Shown here: positions 1 to 9,124 of the stretch, piece by piece
Numbering within the stretch: the stretch's first letter is position 1
Layout: every line of letters begins with the position of its first letter
From: Parapedobacter flavus
GTDB lineage: Bacteria; Bacteroidota; Bacteroidia; Sphingobacteriales; Sphingobacteriaceae
Reading direction: 5' to 3'
DNA: 64,000 bases
Assembly (NCBI RefSeq): GCF_035818675.1
Contig: NZ_JAYKZZ010000020.1
Coordinates: 1 to 64,000 of the forward strand
Notes under the pieces: generated by a model
Seen by the model: only the letters and a program-made list of their open reading frames with translations
Told to the model about the DNA's origin: nothing
The model's database searches: none
Position numbers and translations under genes: made by a program

Positions 1-1
1 T

Positions 2-742
2 GATGGCGCGGAAGTCAGCGGCATCGTTTTTAATTTACCGGATGGTTTCGCTGAAAACGCGACTTACTACGTTACGGTAGTGCCTTATAACTCCGCAGGT
101 GAAGCATCGGACTGTACGGAAATCAGTTTCACAACAGAGACGTTACCGATGCCTCCCGGCTGCACGACCATTACCAATCCGACAGATGGCGCAAGTCGTA
201 ACACAATCGATGCAGGAATCACTTGGACAGCTGTTGCTGGTGCTACCGGTTACCGGATTTCTATCGGCACAACCCCAGGCGGTAGGGAAATCGTGGACAA
301 TGAAACGGTGACCGGTACACGGTTCATTCCAACCCTTGACTTCGCCGAAAACACCGCGTATTACATCACCGTCATTCCATTTAATGCGGCAGGAGAGGCA
401 GCTGGATGCGGTTATACCCGTTTCGTCATCACGCCCGGTGAGCATATAGGCCGAACCAAATACGGTATTTCTCCCAACGGCGATGGCATTAACGATTTCT
501 GGAGAATAGAAGGCATTGGCGACTACCCCGATAATACCGTTTCCATATACAATCGATGGGGAGACATGGTTTTCCAGCTCCCGCGTTACGACAATGTATC
601 AAAAGTATTCACAGGCGATGCCAACCGACTTACACGGCTCGGTGGCGGTGCGTTGCCTTCCGGTACATACTTCTTCGTGATTCAGTATCGCGATGGTCAG
701 GAGCAGAAAAAAGTAGAAGGATTTTTAGTGTTAAAGCGTTAG
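2..742 (+). CDS. C-terminal part of a T9SS-secreted adhesin (type B sorting domain), 5' partial
   Basis: The reading frame is open from base 2, so the gene starts upstream of the window and only the last 246 residues are seen. Two fibronectin type III-like repeats are visible, each ending in a strand like ITVIPFNAAGEAAGC with a closing Cys. The last ~90 residues match the gliding-motility-associated C-terminal domain (CHU_C, type B T9SS sorting signal), with the hallmark ISPNGDGINDFW followed by IYNRWGDMVF and a terminal LKR. Such proteins cross the outer membrane through the type IX secretion system and stay on the surface or are released. The next gene, 1 bp downstream, is a PorP/SprF protein, the usual partner of type B substrates, so the two are probably co-transcribed. 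The ligand cannot be told from this fragment. Confidence 0.9.
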   Translation, partial: DGAEVSGIVFNLPDGFAENATYYVTVVPYNSAGEASDCTEISFTTETLPMPPGCTTITNPTDGASRNTIDAGITWTAVAGATGYRISIGTTPGGREIVDNETVTGTRFIPTLDFAENTAYYITVIPFNAAGEAAGCGYTRFVITPGEHIGRTKYGISPNGDGINDFWRIEGIGDYPDNTVSIYNRWGDMVFQLPRYDNVSKVFTGDANRLTRLGGGALPSGTYFFVIQYRDGQEQKKVEGFLVLKR

Positions 743-743
743 C

Positions 744-1652
744 ATGAGCTTCACAAAAAACTATTTTATTACTTTGTGTGTGCTTATCGGGTTGCACGGT
801 GTTACCCTCGGTCAACAAACACCGCTTTTCCCCGAATATAATTACAACCCATTCCTGATCAACCCAGCCTACGCCGGAATGACACCCGGACCGGTGATTA
901 GTGCTAGCCACACGCGGTTTACCCGTAATATAGACGGCGCACCATCAACGTCTTCGCTGACTTATCACATGCCCATATCGGCAGGAAAAATGGGTCTGGG
1001 GGCAGCTATCATCGACGATAGAATCGGGGTCATGTCGGCCACAAGCGTCGCCTTGGCCTATTCGTATAAAATATATTTTGATTTAAAACGCGACCGCCCG
1101 TATTGGGAGGTGTACGACCAGAACGTACTTTCATTTGGCATGACGGCGGGGATGAGACGACTTCATGAGAACCTGCTTGAACTGGGGGTGCCAGAAGACC
1201 CCGAGTTTGCAGCTAACCTTTCCGAGACGATCCCGACAATCGGTGCCGGAATCTTATATAATAAGGTAGGGTTTTATTTCGGGATTTCTGCGCCCGACCT
1301 ATTGGGGGGCAGGTTCGCATCGTGGGATGACCTGAAGTTGTCGACACCCATCTATGGGTATGCCGGGTATCGCTTCTTTACCGATCTTTACAAAGAAATC
1401 ATGATAACACCCAGCACATTGGTCAAATATGAGGCGGGGGCACCCGTACAGATAGACATGAACTTATCCGTGAATTTCAAAAGCAAGTTTGAATTTGGGG
1501 CAGGGTACCGAAGCAGTACCTCGCTGAATGTGCTCATCGGTGTTTACCCTGTTGAGCAACTCCGAATGGCTTATCATTACACCATCGGGCTGAGGAGACC
1601 AACATTGGGTAATCATCATGGTTTGATTTTATCGTATAGCTTATCGCCGTGA
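744..1652 (+). CDS. PorP/SprF family type IX secretion system membrane protein
   Basis: This 302-residue protein has a signal peptide ending near LGQQ, then the family opening PLFPEYNYNPFLINPAYAG, and alternating beta-strand segments consistent with an outer-membrane barrel ending in LILSYSLSP. PorP/SprF proteins anchor or tether cargo with type B sorting domains at the cell surface. It starts 1 bp after the adhesin stop, which supports a cargo/anchor operon. The length is normal for the family (about 300-340 aa). Confidence 0.92.
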   Translation: MSFTKNYFITLCVLIGLHGVTLGQQTPLFPEYNYNPFLINPAYAGMTPGPVISASHTRFTRNIDGAPSTSSLTYHMPISAGKMGLGAAIIDDRIGVMSATSVALAYSYKIYFDLKRDRPYWEVYDQNVLSFGMTAGMRRLHENLLELGVPEDPEFAANLSETIPTIGAGILYNKVGFYFGISAPDLLGGRFASWDDLKLSTPIYGYAGYRFFTDLYKEIMITPSTLVKYEAGAPVQIDMNLSVNFKSKFEFGAGYRSSTSLNVLIGVYPVEQLRMAYHYTIGLRRPTLGNHHGLILSYSLSP

Positions 1653-1708
1653 AAGTACCCTCGGCCGTTTTTTTTAAGAGGTCGCATTTAAGGGGTCGAA
1701 TCCGTGAG

Positions 1709-2767
1709 CTAATACGCCTTCGCTTCGGGGGTTTCTTCTTTTTTGCTTTGCGTAATCTCGTGCTGAAATGCATTGCGGAAGGCTGCCGAGGCGTTTTCAG
1801 TCAGGAAAAAGCCACGTCCACTATAATGTGCAACGTTGTAAACCTCCTCGTCAAATTCGGAGGTGAACTGGCGAACTTGCTCCGTCCACTTATCGATCTC
1901 CGATGACTCGCCTTGTAAGTAATGCAGCGTAAGCCTACCTACGGCGATTTCAAAGTCGGCCGCGAGCGACCAAGCGGTAGCAAAAGCCGAAGCTGCTGCG
2001 TCCCACTGCCGCTGTTCCAGATGAGCGTAACCGAGCAGCTTGTAGCCCCGTGCGTAGGCCGGATCTAACCTAACCGCAAGTTCAAGATGGTGCACGGCTG
2101 AGTCGTATTCGTGGGTGATGTCTACTTCCGCCCATGCCAGGTCTGTCCACTCTTCGGCAGTCAATACCGGATGGCGCAGCGCCGTTTGGCGTTCGGTGCC
2201 CAGCCGTGCGTAGATACGGTCAACCCGCTTCAGCACGCGCCGTATGTGGCGGTACACTTTTCGTTTGTTGTAGGCCTTAGCAAATAACCGGGTCAGCTCA
2301 TCGGTGTGGGCGGCAAAATCGGGCGCATTGTCTTGCCCATACTCCACCCAATTCCGTCCATCCTCCTCGCCAAATAGCACCATCACGTGGTTCCGCGCAG
2401 CCCGGGGGTCGTCGCCGAGGTAGTGCCCGGGCAAGCCGCCGATTTGGCCGGTCTCCCATTCGGCTACCTCCTCGGGTATCATCGAGACGAAGATAACCAC
2501 AGCACCGTATTCGGCACGTATCTGCTCAATGTGCCGATTGAGCTTCGCAACCTGCTTGGCGTTCAGAAGCTGCCGGTTTACCTCGCCGAAACCTAGTTTG
2601 GTATAGCCAATGCCTGCATACCTGATTCGGTCGTTTTTCCTAAGTTCTTTCTGTGCGAATAGGAGTGAGGGCATAAGGGTAAGAAACCCCATCCAAAGGA
2701 GGTAGCCAAAATAAGGTTTTTTAACGGCAGGTAACATGGACACTAATCCGCAATAACCGCGCCGCAT
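1709..2767 (-). CDS. TPM-domain-like and TPR-containing exported protein
   Basis: The 352-residue protein has an N-terminal hydrophobic segment ending near LLFAQK. A start at the internal Met at 2737 (MLPAVKKP) is as plausible as the annotated one. Residues ~50-190 look like a TPM (YgcG/Psb32-type) domain: the pattern LNRHIEQIRAEYGAVVIFV is followed by GDDPRAARNHVMVLFGEEDG. Residues ~210-300 form two to three tetratricopeptide-like helices (YDSAVHHLELAVRLDPAYAR, then WDAAASAFATAW). TPM proteins are periplasmic or membrane-associated with poorly defined roles, so no specific function is claimed. It lies downstream of catalase in the same direction, but a terminator separates the two. Confidence 0.75.
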   Translation of the reverse strand: MRRGYCGLVSMLPAVKKPYFGYLLWMGFLTLMPSLLFAQKELRKNDRIRYAGIGYTKLGFGEVNRQLLNAKQVAKLNRHIEQIRAEYGAVVIFVSMIPEEVAEWETGQIGGLPGHYLGDDPRAARNHVMVLFGEEDGRNWVEYGQDNAPDFAAHTDELTRLFAKAYNKRKVYRHIRRVLKRVDRIYARLGTERQTALRHPVLTAEEWTDLAWAEVDITHEYDSAVHHLELAVRLDPAYARGYKLLGYAHLEQRQWDAAASAFATAWSLAADFEIAVGRLTLHYLQGESSEIDKWTEQVRQFTSEFDEEVYNVAHYSGRGFFLTENASAAFRNAFQHEITQSKKEETPEAKAY

Positions 2768-2797
2768 AAAAAAACCTCCCGGTTTGGCGGGAGGTTG
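2768..2797 (-). terminator. Rho-independent terminator after the catalase gene
   Basis: Read on the minus strand, AACCTCCCG pairs perfectly with CGGGAGGTT (9 bp, 6-nt loop) and is followed by a run of T. It sits 25 bp past the catalase stop and at the start of the next minus-strand gene, so it should end the catalase transcript. Confidence 0.85.
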
Positions 2798-2821
2798 GGC
2801 AACGCTGGGCGTTGTGTGTAT

Positions 2822-4336
2822 TTATCCGTTGGTAGGCCTCGGCGCACCGCGGTCGTATGGCGTCATATCGAAGCTGTTCACCTCGTCCATCGTTAGCCCG
2901 AGTGCATGAGCTACACCCTCACCGTATTCGGGGTCGGCCTTGTAGCAGTTGCGGATATGGCGGATCTGGATGAACTTTTCTGCGCCACCCACTTGTGCGG
3001 CCGTATTCCGGAATAAGAAATCGGCTTTACCATCCGCTTTGATGATACGGAACAGGTCGCCCGGTTGGGTGTAGTAGTCGGCATCGTCGTCACGGAAGTT
3101 GTGCGCGTAGGCCGTGCCTTCGAGTTCCAACGGCGGTTCTTTCGCGGCAGGTTGCTCCTGCCATTCGCCGTAACTGTTAGGCTCGTAGTTTTTCGCGTCG
3201 CCATAGTTCCCATCCACGCGCATGGCACCATCTCGATGGAAGGCATGGTAAGGGCACTTGGGCTTATTCACCGGTATTTGATAATGGTTTACCCCTAGGC
3301 GGTAGCGCTGCGCGTCGCCGTACGAGAACAGCCGGCCCTGCAGCATCTTGTCGGGCGAGAAGCCAATACCCGGAACGATGTTCGTGGGGTTGAAGGCCGC
3401 TTGCTCCACATCCTGGAAATAGTTTTCGGGGTTGCGGTTCAGTTCAAACTCACCCACTGGGATGAGCGGGAAGTCTTTCTTGGACCATACTTTCGTGAGG
3501 TCGAACGGATGGAAGCGATAGGTCTTTGCCTGCTCTTCGGTCATCACTTGGATGAACATTTTCCATTTTGGGAAGTCCTGCCGTTCAATTGCATCGAAAA
3601 GGTCGCGTTGCGACGATTCGCGGTCTACGCCTACCAGTTTCGCTGCTTCTTCGTCCGAGAGGTTCTCAATGCCCTGCTGGGTAACGAAGTGGAACTTCAC
3701 CCAGTGCCGTACGTTATCTTTATTGATCAGGCTGTAGGTATGGCTACCGAAACCGTGCATATGGCGGTAGCCGCGTGGGATACCGCGGTCGCTCATCACA
3801 ATGGTTACTTGGTGCAGCGACTCAGGGAGTAGCGTCCAGAAATCCCAGTTGTTGTTGGCGCTCCGCAGGTTCGTTTTCGGATCGCGTTTAACGGCGTGGT
3901 TCAAGTCGGGGAATTTCATCGGGTCGCGGAAAAAGAATACCGGCGTATTGTTGCCCACCAAATCCCATATCCCTTCATCGGTGTAATATTTCATGGCGAA
4001 GCCCCGGATGTCGCGCTCGGCATCCGCTGCACCACGCTCGCCCGCTACCGTAGAGAAACGCGCGAACATATCGGTCTTTTTCCCGATTTCGCTGAAGATA
4101 CTGGCCTTGGTATATTGCGTAATATCGTGGGTAACCGTAAAGGTACCGAAAGCACCCGACCCTTTCGCATGCATGCGCCGCTCGGGGATAACCTCGCGGT
4201 CGAAATTCGCCATCTTTTCGAGGAACCAAAAGTCTTGCATGAGCAACGGACCCCTGGGGCCGGCCGTTTGCGAGTTTTGGTTGTCCGGAACCGGAGCCCC
4301 GGTTTGTCTAGTTAATTTTCCCTTGTTCTCTTCCAT
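2822..4336 (-). CDS. katA: Catalase (monofunctional, small-subunit haem catalase)
   Basis: The product degrades hydrogen peroxide to water and oxygen. It has 504 residues, the normal size of small-subunit (clade 3) catalases. Visible active-site features are the distal His in RRMHAKGSGAFGTF (~residue 55), the distal Asn in VGNNTPVFFFRDP (~128) and the proximal haem-ligand Tyr in RLFSYGDAQRYR (~338). NHYQIPVN follows, as expected. There is no signal peptide, so it is cytoplasmic. The gene is monocistronic, with a good terminator downstream and a -7-like TACATTTG upstream. Confidence 0.97.
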   Translation of the reverse strand: MEENKGKLTRQTGAPVPDNQNSQTAGPRGPLLMQDFWFLEKMANFDREVIPERRMHAKGSGAFGTFTVTHDITQYTKASIFSEIGKKTDMFARFSTVAGERGAADAERDIRGFAMKYYTDEGIWDLVGNNTPVFFFRDPMKFPDLNHAVKRDPKTNLRSANNNWDFWTLLPESLHQVTIVMSDRGIPRGYRHMHGFGSHTYSLINKDNVRHWVKFHFVTQQGIENLSDEEAAKLVGVDRESSQRDLFDAIERQDFPKWKMFIQVMTEEQAKTYRFHPFDLTKVWSKKDFPLIPVGEFELNRNPENYFQDVEQAAFNPTNIVPGIGFSPDKMLQGRLFSYGDAQRYRLGVNHYQIPVNKPKCPYHAFHRDGAMRVDGNYGDAKNYEPNSYGEWQEQPAAKEPPLELEGTAYAHNFRDDDADYYTQPGDLFRIIKADGKADFLFRNTAAQVGGAEKFIQIRHIRNCYKADPEYGEGVAHALGLTMDEVNSFDMTPYDRGAPRPTNG

Positions 4337-4362
4337 GCTGTTGTTATTTTAGTGAGTACACG

Positions 4363-4395
4363 CAAATGTATATAGATTGTGATGATTTGTTTCAA
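4363..4395 (-). promoter_or_regulatory. Probable catalase promoter
   Basis: On the minus strand TACATTTG (4370-4363) fits the Bacteroidota -7 consensus TAnnTTTG. A TTG at 4395-4393 lies 22 bp upstream as a possible -33 element. The -7 box is about 27 bp before the catalase ATG. Confidence 0.4.
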
Positions 4396-4552
4396 TAAAT
4401 GTGATCAATAGTATTTATAACCGTATAGCCGTGTTAAATAAATGGTTTCTGCTAACCTACGAAAATAAACCGGTAATACCATGGAACATTTTTATGAATG
4501 TAACAGCAAAATTTATTGTATTTTATGTGCAATTGTCTTAGGTTAGCAGCCC

Positions 4553-5500
4553 ATGCAAATGAAGGATTATATCATCGTACCACTTGGCCGGGTACTTCTT
4601 TTTATGGTGTGTTGTTTTATGTCGGGCTGCGCGGGCACTGTGGAAGACGAAGAAAGCGATCCGCGGCGGCCTTCGTTTAAGCCGATTGTCGATATCGACT
4701 TCTATGAGGTAAGGCGTTCGTTCGACAACGGATTGGCGTACGACTCGATCGGGTTTGTGCAGGAAGCCGAATGGCATATTAAATTTACGCGTGAGGATGC
4801 CGTCCAGATTTATGTGCCCGGCAGCGATTCATCGTTCAATTTTGAAATTACGCACGACCACGATTCTTTTTTCCACTTTGCGCGTGAGAGCTGGAAGGTC
4901 GTCGACCTGAATCGCGACAGCCTCATGTTGCAACGGCTGAGCCTCGATGGGCTGCGGGTGAATAAGATGCGTTCCAATGTATATATGCGTTTCTACGCTA
5001 AAGATTACCTCAATACGTTGGGTACATCGTTGACGCGGCTTCGCGAGCCGCGTCGGCAGGATACGTTATTCGTGCGGCAGATGGTGCAGCGGGCCAACCG
5101 GAACCTCGACAATGTAGATAGCTCGTATTCATCCAAGAATTACCCCAAGCTGGCGAGTAAAAGTGAGATGCTCGAAATCGAGCGCCGGCAATACGATAGC
5201 CTCGCGTTGATGAGTCAATCGTCGGCTTATGAATACCTGTATCCCGAATATGATATCACCATTCACCGGGCATACAAAGATTTTTACCATACGTTTTCCA
5301 TTCTCGTAGGACCCGATGGCAAAATGCGTCTGGGCAAGTTTTTCGTCATGCCGGAGTTTGTGGAATCCAGGCGGCGCGTACTCAAGGGTATCATAGATGT
5401 CTACCTGCAGAACCTGCTCGATGTTACCCCGGCAACGACGTTGGGGATGCCCCACAATAGTGTAGTCTATCTGCGGGTGCGGGGCAAGGAAGATGGATAG
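4553..5500 (+). CDS. Putative lipoprotein of unknown function
   Basis: This 315-residue protein begins with a hydrophobic segment and a lipobox-like FMSGC, so Cys ~26 is probably lipidated and the protein sits in the cell envelope. A second ATG at 4559 (MKDYII) could be the start. The rest is soluble, charged and rich in Asp, Arg and Tyr, with no repeats or motif I recognise. It is flanked by catalase (divergent) and ybaB (38 bp downstream, same strand). No function is assigned. Confidence 0.8.
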   Translation: MQMKDYIIVPLGRVLLFMVCCFMSGCAGTVEDEESDPRRPSFKPIVDIDFYEVRRSFDNGLAYDSIGFVQEAEWHIKFTREDAVQIYVPGSDSSFNFEITHDHDSFFHFARESWKVVDLNRDSLMLQRLSLDGLRVNKMRSNVYMRFYAKDYLNTLGTSLTRLREPRRQDTLFVRQMVQRANRNLDNVDSSYSSKNYPKLASKSEMLEIERRQYDSLALMSQSSAYEYLYPEYDITIHRAYKDFYHTFSILVGPDGKMRLGKFFVMPEFVESRRRVLKGIIDVYLQNLLDVTPATTLGMPHNSVVYLRVRGKEDG

Positions 5501-5537
5501 ATAATCGTACCTTAGCGGGTATTAAAGCAACGGTATT

Positions 5538-5837
5538 ATGTTTGATAAATTAATGGCAGCCCAACAGAAGGCTGACGAAATAAAGAAGCGACTTGACCAC
5601 GTGATGGTCACCGGAGAGGCCGAGGGCGGTGCGATCAAAGTAACTGCAACTGCCAATAGGGACGTGACCAATGTAAGCATCGACCCGACTTTTCTTGCCA
5701 ATGCTGACAAGGAAGAACTGGAGGAGTTGTTGGCCGTGGCCATCAACAACACCATGAAGCAGGCTGAGAACGTGAGCCAGACCGAAATGCAGGGCGCCGC
5801 GAAGGATATGCTTGGTGGATTGGGCGGCTTGTTTTAA
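5538..5837 (+). CDS. ybaB: YbaB/EbfC family nucleoid-associated protein
   Basis: The 99-residue protein matches the YbaB/EbfC family of small dimeric DNA-binding proteins: an N-terminal amphipathic helix (KLMAAQQKADEIKKRL), then beta-strands GEAEGGAIKVTATANRDVTNV, then VSIDP and a C-terminal helix. The family usually sits beside dnaX and recR; here dnaX is ~47 kb away, so that linkage is lost. The stop codon lies inside a hairpin shared with the converging kinase gene. Confidence 0.93.
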   Translation: MFDKLMAAQQKADEIKKRLDHVMVTGEAEGGAIKVTATANRDVTNVSIDPTFLANADKEELEELLAVAINNTMKQAENVSQTEMQGAAKDMLGGLGGLF

Positions 5838-5843
5838 GCCGCC
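5823..5843. terminator. Hairpin between converging ybaB and kinase genes
   Basis: GGCGGCTT pairs with AAGCCGCC (8 bp, 5-nt GTTTT loop) across the ybaB stop codon and 10 bp before the end of the converging kinase gene. No T tract follows on either strand, so the terminator role is inferred from position only. Confidence 0.45.
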
Positions 5844-5852
5844 ATCCGCCAA

Positions 5853-6707
5853 TCACTTACTTGATTTATTGATGTGGTACTGTACGAGGTCGTCTATAGG
5901 CGACCGTATAATGCGTCCCACTTTCATGCCATACTGGCTAGCTGTATCTTCCAACACGTTTCTGAAGTTATAACCCACGGAGCCAATGCAGTTGAATGTG
6001 TGGTTTTGGTAATCCGGGTAGCGCGACACCAGGTTGCGGAAAAAGTCGTCGAACGCTGCATGCACAATGCCGCTCGAATAGTTGATGTTGACCGACACAT
6101 CGTACACGAATTTGCTGAAACTAGCACAGAAACGGTTGGCCAGTGGTTTGGTATACACGGCGTCCATCACATCGTCGGGCGTCAGCTTATAGGTGTCCCA
6201 AAAAACTTCCCGCACATCTTCGGGCATAAAGCCACGGATGTAGTCGGTAAGCAGTTTCTTGCCGATGTAGCAACCGCTGCCTTCATCACCTAAGATATAG
6301 GCCGCCGAGTCGATATTGTGGGCGATGTCTTCGCCATCGTAAATACACGTATTGGTGCCGGTACCGAGGATAGCGGCAAAGCCCGGTTGGTCGCCCAGTA
6401 AGGCCCGCGCAGCTGCCAGCAGGTCATGCCCCACGAAAACCGTTGAGTTGGAGAAAACTTTTTTCAAAGCTTCGACAACAATACTGGCTTTTTCTTCATT
6501 ATGTACCCCCGCACCGTAATAGTTCACTTCGGTGACCTCGTGGTACGGTAAGTCTTTGGGTAATCCCTTTTTGAGTGAGTTTACGATATATTCGCTATCT
6601 ACGAAATAAGGGTTATACCCCTCCGTATTGAAATACACTTTTTTCCCAGCGTTGTCCAGCAAGCACCAATTGGTTTTGGTCGATCCTCCGTCTGCAATTA
6701 TAATCAT
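5853..6707 (-). CDS. N-acetylglucosamine kinase-like BadF/BadG/BcrA/BcrD ATPase-family protein
   Basis: The 284-residue protein has the ASKHA-fold phosphate motif IIIADGGSTKTNW at its N terminus, a second nucleotide motif AAILGTGTNTCIYDG (~residues 112-126) and YILGDEGSGCYIGK, typical of eukaryote-like GlcNAc kinases found widely in Bacteroidota. It probably phosphorylates GlcNAc or a related amino sugar in the cytoplasm. A remnant of a FucP/NagP-type sugar symporter lies 143 bp upstream on the same strand, which suggests an amino-sugar uptake operon that lost its transporter. Confidence 0.85.
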   Translation of the reverse strand: MIIIADGGSTKTNWCLLDNAGKKVYFNTEGYNPYFVDSEYIVNSLKKGLPKDLPYHEVTEVNYYGAGVHNEEKASIVVEALKKVFSNSTVFVGHDLLAAARALLGDQPGFAAILGTGTNTCIYDGEDIAHNIDSAAYILGDEGSGCYIGKKLLTDYIRGFMPEDVREVFWDTYKLTPDDVMDAVYTKPLANRFCASFSKFVYDVSVNINYSSGIVHAAFDDFFRNLVSRYPDYQNHTFNCIGSVGYNFRNVLEDTASQYGMKVGRIIRSPIDDLVQYHINKSSK

Positions 6708-6850
6708 TTGTTGGGTATTAGTTTTGTTGGTTTTTTCAGTTTAATGATATTCCTTCAATTATACGCGCCGAAAATACGGTTTTCCCCGAAAATAATGACA
6801 TTATCGACTTTCTTATTTCAAAAATAGTTCAACATCGGCGCTATATCGGG

Positions 6851-7171
6851 CTAATGGCCGCCTTCGGTATTGAGGTTCTCGATGTCGTACCCCTGCTTTT
6901 TCAGGATGTCCGATACCTTCCATGCAAAAAATGCAAGGTAAGCAAAACAGGCTACCGGAACCCAATACGAGAGATGGATGTCATGCAGCACATCGGCCAG
7001 ACTGCCCTGTAGCGGCGGAATGATAGCATGGGTAAGGTCGAAATGGGATGTGCAGAATGGAATGAATACGCCGTTGGCCCCTGCCAGGAACCCCCAGAAG
7101 AAAAACACCATGGTCAGCGAATATAGCGCCGATGTGTAGCTTTGATTTGATTTATTTGTCATTTGTTTCAT
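6851..7171 (-). pseudogene. Internally deleted sugar MFS transporter (FucP/NagP-like)
   Basis: The 106-residue ORF joins the first transmembrane segment of a FucP-family symporter (SALYSLTMVFFFWGFLAGAN, then GVFIPFCTSHFDLTH) directly to the family's last part (AIIPPLQGSLADVLHD, then SYWVPVACFAYLAFFAWKVS and KKQGYDIENLN). Full-length members are about 420 aa with 12 membrane segments, so roughly 300 internal codons are missing while the frame is kept. The likely join is at FDLTH/AIIPPLQG, near base 7035. With two or three helices left it cannot act as a normal symporter. It precedes the GlcNAc-kinase-like gene on the same strand. Start could be the Met at 7171 or 7162. Confidence 0.8.
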
Positions 7172-7576
7172 GTAAGGTTAGCCGAAATTTTCGCCTAACT
7201 TAGGGGTTTTGGTGCCAATTATTCGAACTTTTTCGGGACTTTTCTATAGGTGTAACCGATAAATCGTTTTACCTATTTGATAGACAGCGAATTAATTTGG
7301 CTTTTTTTGACGGGTGGTAGCCGGGGGAATGATGCTGCTCTTCCGCTGGTTTCGGATGCCAGAAGTGTTATTTTTTTAATATTTTTTTGAAAAGACAAAT
7401 AGAATGTGTTACTTTGCGCAGTATTCTCAAAGTTTATCCTAGATACTTCGTCGAAAACTCTTTGATTTCTGAAGATTAATGCTGAATCACTACTGTTTGA
7501 AAATGAACGGCTGCACGAGGTGGATGAATTTCTTTTTATAACAGCAAATCCATATATTATTATATTTTTTAGTTGA
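7172..7576. other. Gap between the divergent MFS remnant and rho
   Basis: These 405 bp are AT-rich from ~7365 on and hold no convincing gene; a long minus-strand ORF crossing it is Ser-rich and antisense to the rho start. The near-consensus TTACTTTGC around 7410 may be part of a rho promoter, which would leave a leader of about 160 nt. Leader control of rho is possible but nothing specific is visible. Confidence 0.4.
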
Positions 7577-9079
7577 ATGAATATTAATGAACTGAACGCG
7601 AAACTCGTGTCTGAGTTACGCGAAATAGCGAAGTTGATCGGTATCGCTGACGTAGAGAAGCTTCGGAAGCACGAGTTGGTAACCAAGATCGTTGAAACCG
7701 GTGAGGAGGAAGCCAAGAATGCTGCATTGGAAGCTGAGGCAACTACGGAAACGGAAGACGCGGCCGAGGCGGTAGGCGAGCGCCCAAGGAAGCGTACGCG
7801 CACCATGAAATCGGTTGAGCCAATCAGTGTGCGCAACACACGCGACGATTTTCCTGCCGATAGTCGGGAACCGGCTGCGCCGGCGGATAACCGTCCGGAA
7901 CCAACTGCCACCCCGAAACCTGCTAACGGTAGCAAGATGGAGGGCCCCGCAGGAAGTCTCGACTTTGACAATGTCATCGTCAATGAAGGGGTGTTGGAAA
8001 TTATGCCCGATGGATACGGTTTCCTCCGGTCGTCGGACTATAACTACCTGACGTCGCCGGATGATATATATGTCTCGCAGTCGCAAATCAAACTTTTCGG
8101 ACTTAAAACAGGTGATACCGTGCGCGGCAGCATCCGGCCACCGAAGGAGGGTGAGAAGTATTTCCCTTTAGTCCGCGTAGAAGCCATCAACGGCCAGAAC
8201 CCCGCAGAAGTACGCGACCGTGTGCCGTTTGATTTCTTAACGCCGCTGTTTCCAACCGAGCGATTGAAGCTTTTCACAGGCACAGGTAACTACTCCACGC
8301 GGATTATGGACCTGTTCACACCCATCGGTAAAGGCCAACGTGGGCTGATCGTGGCGCAACCCAAAACGGGTAAAACCATGTTGCTTAAAGACGTGGCCAA
8401 CGCCATCGCAAAGAACCACCCCGAGGTGTATTTGATTATCCTTTTAATCGATGAACGCCCGGAAGAGGTGACAGATATGGCCCGCAGCGTACGCGCTGAA
8501 GTGGTGTCGTCGACCTTTGATGAGCCCGCGGATAGGCACGTGAAGATTGCGAATATCGTATTGGAAAAAGCAAAACGCATGGTAGAATGTGGGCACGATG
8601 TGGTTATTCTGCTCGATTCGATTACGCGGCTGGCGAGGGCATACAATACGGTAGCCCCGGCGTCGGGCAAAATCCTGTCGGGTGGTGTGGATGCCAATGC
8701 GCTCCACAAACCGAAGCGCTTCTTTGGTGCAGCACGTAATATCGAGCACGGCGGCTCATTGACGATACTGGCCACGGCGCTGATCGATACCGGCTCCAAG
8801 ATGGACGAGGTTATCTTTGAGGAATTCAAAGGAACGGGTAACATGGAGCTGCAGCTCGATCGGAAGCTTTCCAACAAGCGTATCTTCCCGGCAATCGACC
8901 TTATTGCGTCGAGCACGCGTCGGGACGACCTGCTGAACGACCGCGAAACGTTACAGCGGATATGGGTGCTGCGTAATCACCTGGCAGATATGAATTCGAT
9001 GGAAGCCATGGAGTTCTTATTGTCGCAGATGCGTGGAACCAAATCTAATGAGGAGTTCCTCGTCAGTATGAATGGTTAA
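7577..9079 (+). CDS. rho: Transcription termination factor Rho
   Basis: This is a 500-residue hexameric RNA helicase that ends transcripts. Residues 1-45 are the Rho N-terminal helical domain (LVSELREIAKLIGIADVEKL). Residues ~50-130 are a low-complexity charged insert rich in Glu, Pro and Arg, common in Bacteroidota Rho. The RNA-binding cold-shock-like domain starts at GVLEIMPDGYGFLRS. The ATPase domain carries a Walker A QPKTGKTMLLKD, Walker B DVVILLDSITRLARAYN and the Q-loop/R-loop stretch near SGGVDANALHKPKRFFGAAR. A perfect 13-bp hairpin lies 10 bp after the stop. Confidence 0.98.
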   Translation: MNINELNAKLVSELREIAKLIGIADVEKLRKHELVTKIVETGEEEAKNAALEAEATTETEDAAEAVGERPRKRTRTMKSVEPISVRNTRDDFPADSREPAAPADNRPEPTATPKPANGSKMEGPAGSLDFDNVIVNEGVLEIMPDGYGFLRSSDYNYLTSPDDIYVSQSQIKLFGLKTGDTVRGSIRPPKEGEKYFPLVRVEAINGQNPAEVRDRVPFDFLTPLFPTERLKLFTGTGNYSTRIMDLFTPIGKGQRGLIVAQPKTGKTMLLKDVANAIAKNHPEVYLIILLIDERPEEVTDMARSVRAEVVSSTFDEPADRHVKIANIVLEKAKRMVECGHDVVILLDSITRLARAYNTVAPASGKILSGGVDANALHKPKRFFGAARNIEHGGSLTILATALIDTGSKMDEVIFEEFKGTGNMELQLDRKLSNKRIFPAIDLIASSTRRDDLLNDRETLQRIWVLRNHLADMNSMEAMEFLLSQMRGTKSNEEFLVSMNG

Positions 9080-9088
9080 TCATTAATA

Positions 9089-9124
9089 ATGGCTGTAGCA
9101 TCATCATGCTACAGCCATATATTT
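9089..9124 (+). terminator. Hairpin terminator after rho
   Basis: ATGGCTGTAGCAT (9089-9101) pairs perfectly with ATGCTACAGCCAT (9106-9118) around a 4-nt loop, followed by ATATTT. The T tract is weak, but a perfect 13-bp stem 10 bp past the rho stop is best read as a terminator or processing hairpin. Confidence 0.65.

Noticed and set aside
4538..4777. 79-aa minus-strand ORF over the lipoprotein start
   Set aside because: Antisense to the lipobox region and without coding character.
7273..7983. 236-aa minus-strand ORF across the rho leader and 5' end
   Set aside because: Ser/Thr-rich composition typical of an antisense shadow, and it overlaps the conserved rho N terminus.
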